A stretch of 13,991 nucleotides of DNA from JAJXSS01 sp964547135 (GTDB lineage Bacteria; Planctomycetota; Phycisphaerae; Phycisphaerales; Phycisphaeraceae): contig CAZJMK010000078.1 in NCBI GenBank assembly GCA_964547135.1, forward strand, positions 1 through 13,991, written 5' to 3'. A model generated the notes under the pieces. That model had not been told where the DNA came from. It did no database searches and worked only from the letters and a program-made list of their open reading frames with translations. The position numbers and the translations under genes were made by a program. Positions 12,258-13,991 of the stretch are shown here, piece after piece. Each line of letters starts with the position of its first letter. Within the stretch, counting starts at the first letter, position 1.

Positions 12258-12280
12258 CACTGGCAGACAAGCTGCCAGTG
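12258..12280. repeat. 9-bp-stem hairpin CACTGGCAG
   Basis: CACTGGCAG (12258-12266) pairs perfectly with CTGCCAGTG (12272-12280) around ACAAG. It lacks a T-tract on both strands. It lies between the antitoxin promoter and the cinA promoter, in a region otherwise without a gene (12151-12398), together with the cloverleaf repeat. Confidence 0.65.
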
Positions 12281-12313
12281 GCACCCAGCGGATCACACAA
12301 TCACTCATGACGA

Positions 12314-12365
12314 TGACGCCGAACCCTTGAGGGTCGGATATCCGGGGCTGAAGCCCTCGGCGTCA
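12314..12365. repeat. cloverleaf-shaped palindromic repeat (copy 2)
   Basis: Outer stem TGACGCCG (12314-12321) / CGGCGTCA (12358-12365), identical to copy 1 at 3545-3612. Inner arms: ACCCT/AGGGT (12323-12327 with 12330-12334), CGGAT/ATCCG (12335-12344, directly abutting) and GGGCT/AGCCC (12345-12349 with 12352-12356). Relative to copy 1 the first arm changes G-C to A-T on both sides, so pairing is kept. It ends 21 bp before the cinA -10 box. Confidence 0.75.
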
Positions 12366-12386
12366 CTGTGTGCTTTGATGCAGGCG

Positions 12387-12392
12387 TATAAT
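12387..12392 (+). promoter_or_regulatory. cinA -10 box, apparently leaderless
   Basis: A perfect TATAAT ends 6 nt before ATG 12399, so transcription would start at or within a base or two of the A of the start codon. There is no SD. No good -35 lies at 16-18 bp upstream; that place is taken by sequence right after the cloverleaf repeat. Confidence 0.55.
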
Positions 12393-12398
12393 CCGCCC

Positions 12399-13724
12399 AT
12401 GAACGCAGCCATCCTTTCCATCGGCGATGAACTGGTGCTGGGTCAGACTGTTGACACCAACAGCGCGTACCTTGCCGCCCGGCTTTGTCGTTACGGGCTT
12501 TTTCCAACCTATCACCACACCGTTGCCGACGATCAGAACGCCATCGCCGCTGCGATCACCCTGGCAGCGCAGCAGGTCGAACTGGTGCTCATCACGGGCG
12601 GACTTGGCCCCACGCAGGACGACCTCACCCGTCAGGGCCTTGCCCAAGCCATGGGGGTTGAACTGGTGCTCAATGCAAACGCACTGACGACGATCACCGC
12701 GTTTTTTCAAGCACGCGGACGCAGTATGTCCGCCAGTAATCGCATGCAGGCCATGTGCCCCCGTGGTGCGACCATGCTCGAAAACACCTGCGGCACCGCC
12801 CCCGGCATTCACGCCCGATTGCACAAGGCCGACCTGTTCATCATGCCCGGCGTACCCCGCGAAATGTTTGCCATGTTCGACCGCAACATTGTGCCCTTTC
12901 TGCAAAATGCACTACCTGCTGACCAGCGTAGGGTCATACTCACCACCAAAATCAACACCTTCGGACTCGGCGAAAGCGTCGTGGGTGAAATGCTCGGCCA
13001 ACTCATGGCCCGCGATCGCAACCCCAAAGTCGGCACCACCGTCACCGGCGGCATCGTCTCCGTTCGCCTCCGCAGCGAGTTCGATGATGCCGCGACCGCA
13101 CAAAGACAATTGGACGACACCATCACCCAGGTGCAGGCAGCCTTGCACCCGTTTGCGTACAGTCGTGATGAGGTCACATTACCACAGGTGGTCGTACCGC
13201 TTTTGGTGGATCGCCAAATCAAACTCGTCACGGCTGAAAGTTGCACCGGGGGCATGCTCGGCCAAATGATCACCGATGTGCCCGGTTCCAGCGCGGTGTA
13301 CCAAGGCGGCTGGGTCACTTACGCCAACGATATGAAAGTCCGTGAACTGGGCGTGCCTGAATCAACGATCAAACAACATGGTGCGGTCAGTGAACCCGTG
13401 GCCGTCGCCATGGCACAAGGCGCGCTTCAGCAAAGCACCGCTGACATTGCGCTATCGGTCACGGGCATCGCCGGCCCTGACGGCGGCAGCGACGATAAAC
13501 CCGTCGGCACGGTTTACATGGCCCTGGCTGCACGCACCCATGAATCACAACCCGATGTCACCAACATCATGGTGCGACCCCAGCGCTTTCAACTGATGGG
13601 CGATCGAAGCGTGGTGCGCGACCGGGCGTGTAAAAGTATTTTGCAAACGCTGCGCTTTCACCTGCTGGGTTTGCCGCTTGAAGGCATTTCATGGGCGGTT
13701 CCGGCAACGACGACGGCAAAATGA
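12399..13724 (+). CDS. cinA: CinA family protein, NMN deamidase domain
   Basis: CinA, 441 residues, full two-domain form. The N-terminal MoaB-like domain (about 1-170) shows ILSIGDELVLGQTVDTNS (5-22) and LITGGLGPTQDDLT (64-77), and corresponds to COG1058-type ADP-ribose pyrophosphatase activity in characterised CinA proteins. A linking domain follows. The C-terminal PncC domain (about 262-425) has TAESCTGG (278-285) with nucleophile S281 and TGIAGPDGG (355-363); it deamidates nicotinamide mononucleotide to nicotinate mononucleotide in NAD recycling. ATG 12399 is the family's normal start (MNAAILSIGDE). An upstream extension to 12255 would translate a hairpin and the cloverleaf repeat and is rejected. 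It has a -10 box 6 nt before the ATG and no SD, so a leaderless mRNA is likely. Confidence 0.94.
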   Translation: MNAAILSIGDELVLGQTVDTNSAYLAARLCRYGLFPTYHHTVADDQNAIAAAITLAAQQVELVLITGGLGPTQDDLTRQGLAQAMGVELVLNANALTTITAFFQARGRSMSASNRMQAMCPRGATMLENTCGTAPGIHARLHKADLFIMPGVPREMFAMFDRNIVPFLQNALPADQRRVILTTKINTFGLGESVVGEMLGQLMARDRNPKVGTTVTGGIVSVRLRSEFDDAATAQRQLDDTITQVQAALHPFAYSRDEVTLPQVVVPLLVDRQIKLVTAESCTGGMLGQMITDVPGSSAVYQGGWVTYANDMKVRELGVPESTIKQHGAVSEPVAVAMAQGALQQSTADIALSVTGIAGPDGGSDDKPVGTVYMALAARTHESQPDVTNIMVRPQRFQLMGDRSVVRDRACKSILQTLRFHLLGLPLEGISWAVPATTTAK

Positions 13725-13741
13725 AGGAGTCGAGTGGTACA

Positions 13742-13776
13742 AATTTCGAATTTCGGATTTCGAATTTCGGATTTAA
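13742..13776. repeat. 7-bp tandem array (RATTTCG), five units
   Basis: AATTTCG twice, GATTTCG, AATTTCG and a terminal GATTTAA. It starts 17 nt after the cinA stop and runs directly into the composite repeat at 13775, the same junction order as on the minus strand at 9670-9821. Confidence 0.85.
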
Positions 13777-13836
13777 CAAGCCAAGGACGAGCCGTCTGCG
13801 GCGAGGACTTGGGTATCTAAAAGAAGTGGTCGAGTG
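13775..13836 (+). repeat. composite dispersed repeat (copy B, plus orientation)
   Basis: AACAAGCCAAG, GACGAG, a GCCG-TCTG-CGGC hairpin, GAGGACTTGGGTATC, then GAAGTGGTCGAGTG. It aligns along its length with copies A (9670-9767) and C (13923-13986). CCAAG and CTTGG form outer arms around the hairpin. Confidence 0.75.
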
Positions 13837-13922
13837 ATTTTATATTTTGCTGTTGAATCAACGACCAAACCACGGATTCACACATATACCGGTAACCATT
13901 CGATTCACTATCTTTGTCTTCG
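13837..13922. other. AT-rich spacer between inverted composite repeats
   Basis: About 86 bp of lower-GC sequence (runs such as ATTTTATATTTTGC) lie between composite copies B and C, which face each other in inverted orientation. No open frame, SD or hairpin of note is visible, except the palindrome ACCGGT at 13888-13893. Confidence 0.4.
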
Positions 13923-13986
13923 CACTTGACCACTTCTTCGAATACCCGAGCCCTCGGTCGCCGCGGCGACCTCGTACTCGGCTTGG
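13923..13986 (-). repeat. composite dispersed repeat (copy C, minus orientation)
   Basis: The plus strand reads CACTTGACCACTTCTTCGAA, TACCCGAGCCCTC, a perfect 16-bp palindrome GGTCGCCGCGGCGACC (13956-13971), then TCGTACTCGGCTTGG. This is the reverse-complement order of copy B. The hairpin core differs in sequence between copies but is palindromic in each. It runs to within a few bases of the window end. Confidence 0.75.
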
Positions 13987-13991
13987 TTCTG

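Noticed and set aside
12255..12398. 48-residue N-terminal extension of CinA
   Set aside because: It would translate a hairpin repeat, the cloverleaf element and the TATAAT box; the family start MNAAILSIGDE is at 12399.

Overview
The window looks like a chromosomal stretch of a GC-rich bacterium, most likely a planctomycete (possibly Phycisphaerae-like). The basis is the very high load of short palindromic intergenic repeats, the RATTTCG 7-mer arrays, a hypothetical protein that I associate from memory with planctomycetes, and housekeeping genes (ispH, folD, cinA) scattered singly among accessory genes. This is pattern recognition; no database search was run.

Layout. Positions 1-247 hold repeats and then a promoter/operator for a vapB-vapC toxin-antitoxin pair (248-849). 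A 130-bp MITE-like element bounded by TA sits exactly in the vapC stop codon (849-978). A terminator, an Rv2258c-type SAM methyltransferase (1045-2139, minus) and a divergent TetR regulator (2285-2905, plus) follow, with a 145-bp shared promoter region full of repeated motifs. Next come a thioredoxin-like protein (2958-3530), a cloverleaf-shaped repeat (3545-3612), and a diguanylate cyclase whose receiver domain has lost its phosphoacceptor Asp (3771-4832). A gene-free repeat-bearing stretch leads to ispH (5196-6140).

Directly after ispH lies a compact restriction-modification island (6200-8668): a C5-cytosine methyltransferase with an extra N-terminal, possibly B3-like, domain; an HNH endonuclease broken by a single-base frameshift and lacking one expected zinc-site Cys; and a Vsr mismatch endonuclease with all key residues. 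Together they look like a 5mC modification system with T:G repair whose restriction arm may be dead, or may be hit by a sequence error.

On the minus strand follow a lipoprotein (8699-9616), a composite repeat cluster (9630-9821), a hypothetical protein (9826-10449), folD (10638-11486), and a MazF/PemK toxin with a ribbon-helix-helix antitoxin (11567-12150). On the plus strand, a second cloverleaf repeat (12314-12365) directly precedes the promoter of cinA (12399-13724). The window ends in an inverted pair of composite repeats (13742-13986).

The least explained material is intergenic. It includes the two-copy cloverleaf element with a compensatory base-pair change, a GCCCTCGGCG core shared by several otherwise different repeats, the 7-mer arrays joined to a longer composite element, and apparent leaderless promoters at folD and cinA.
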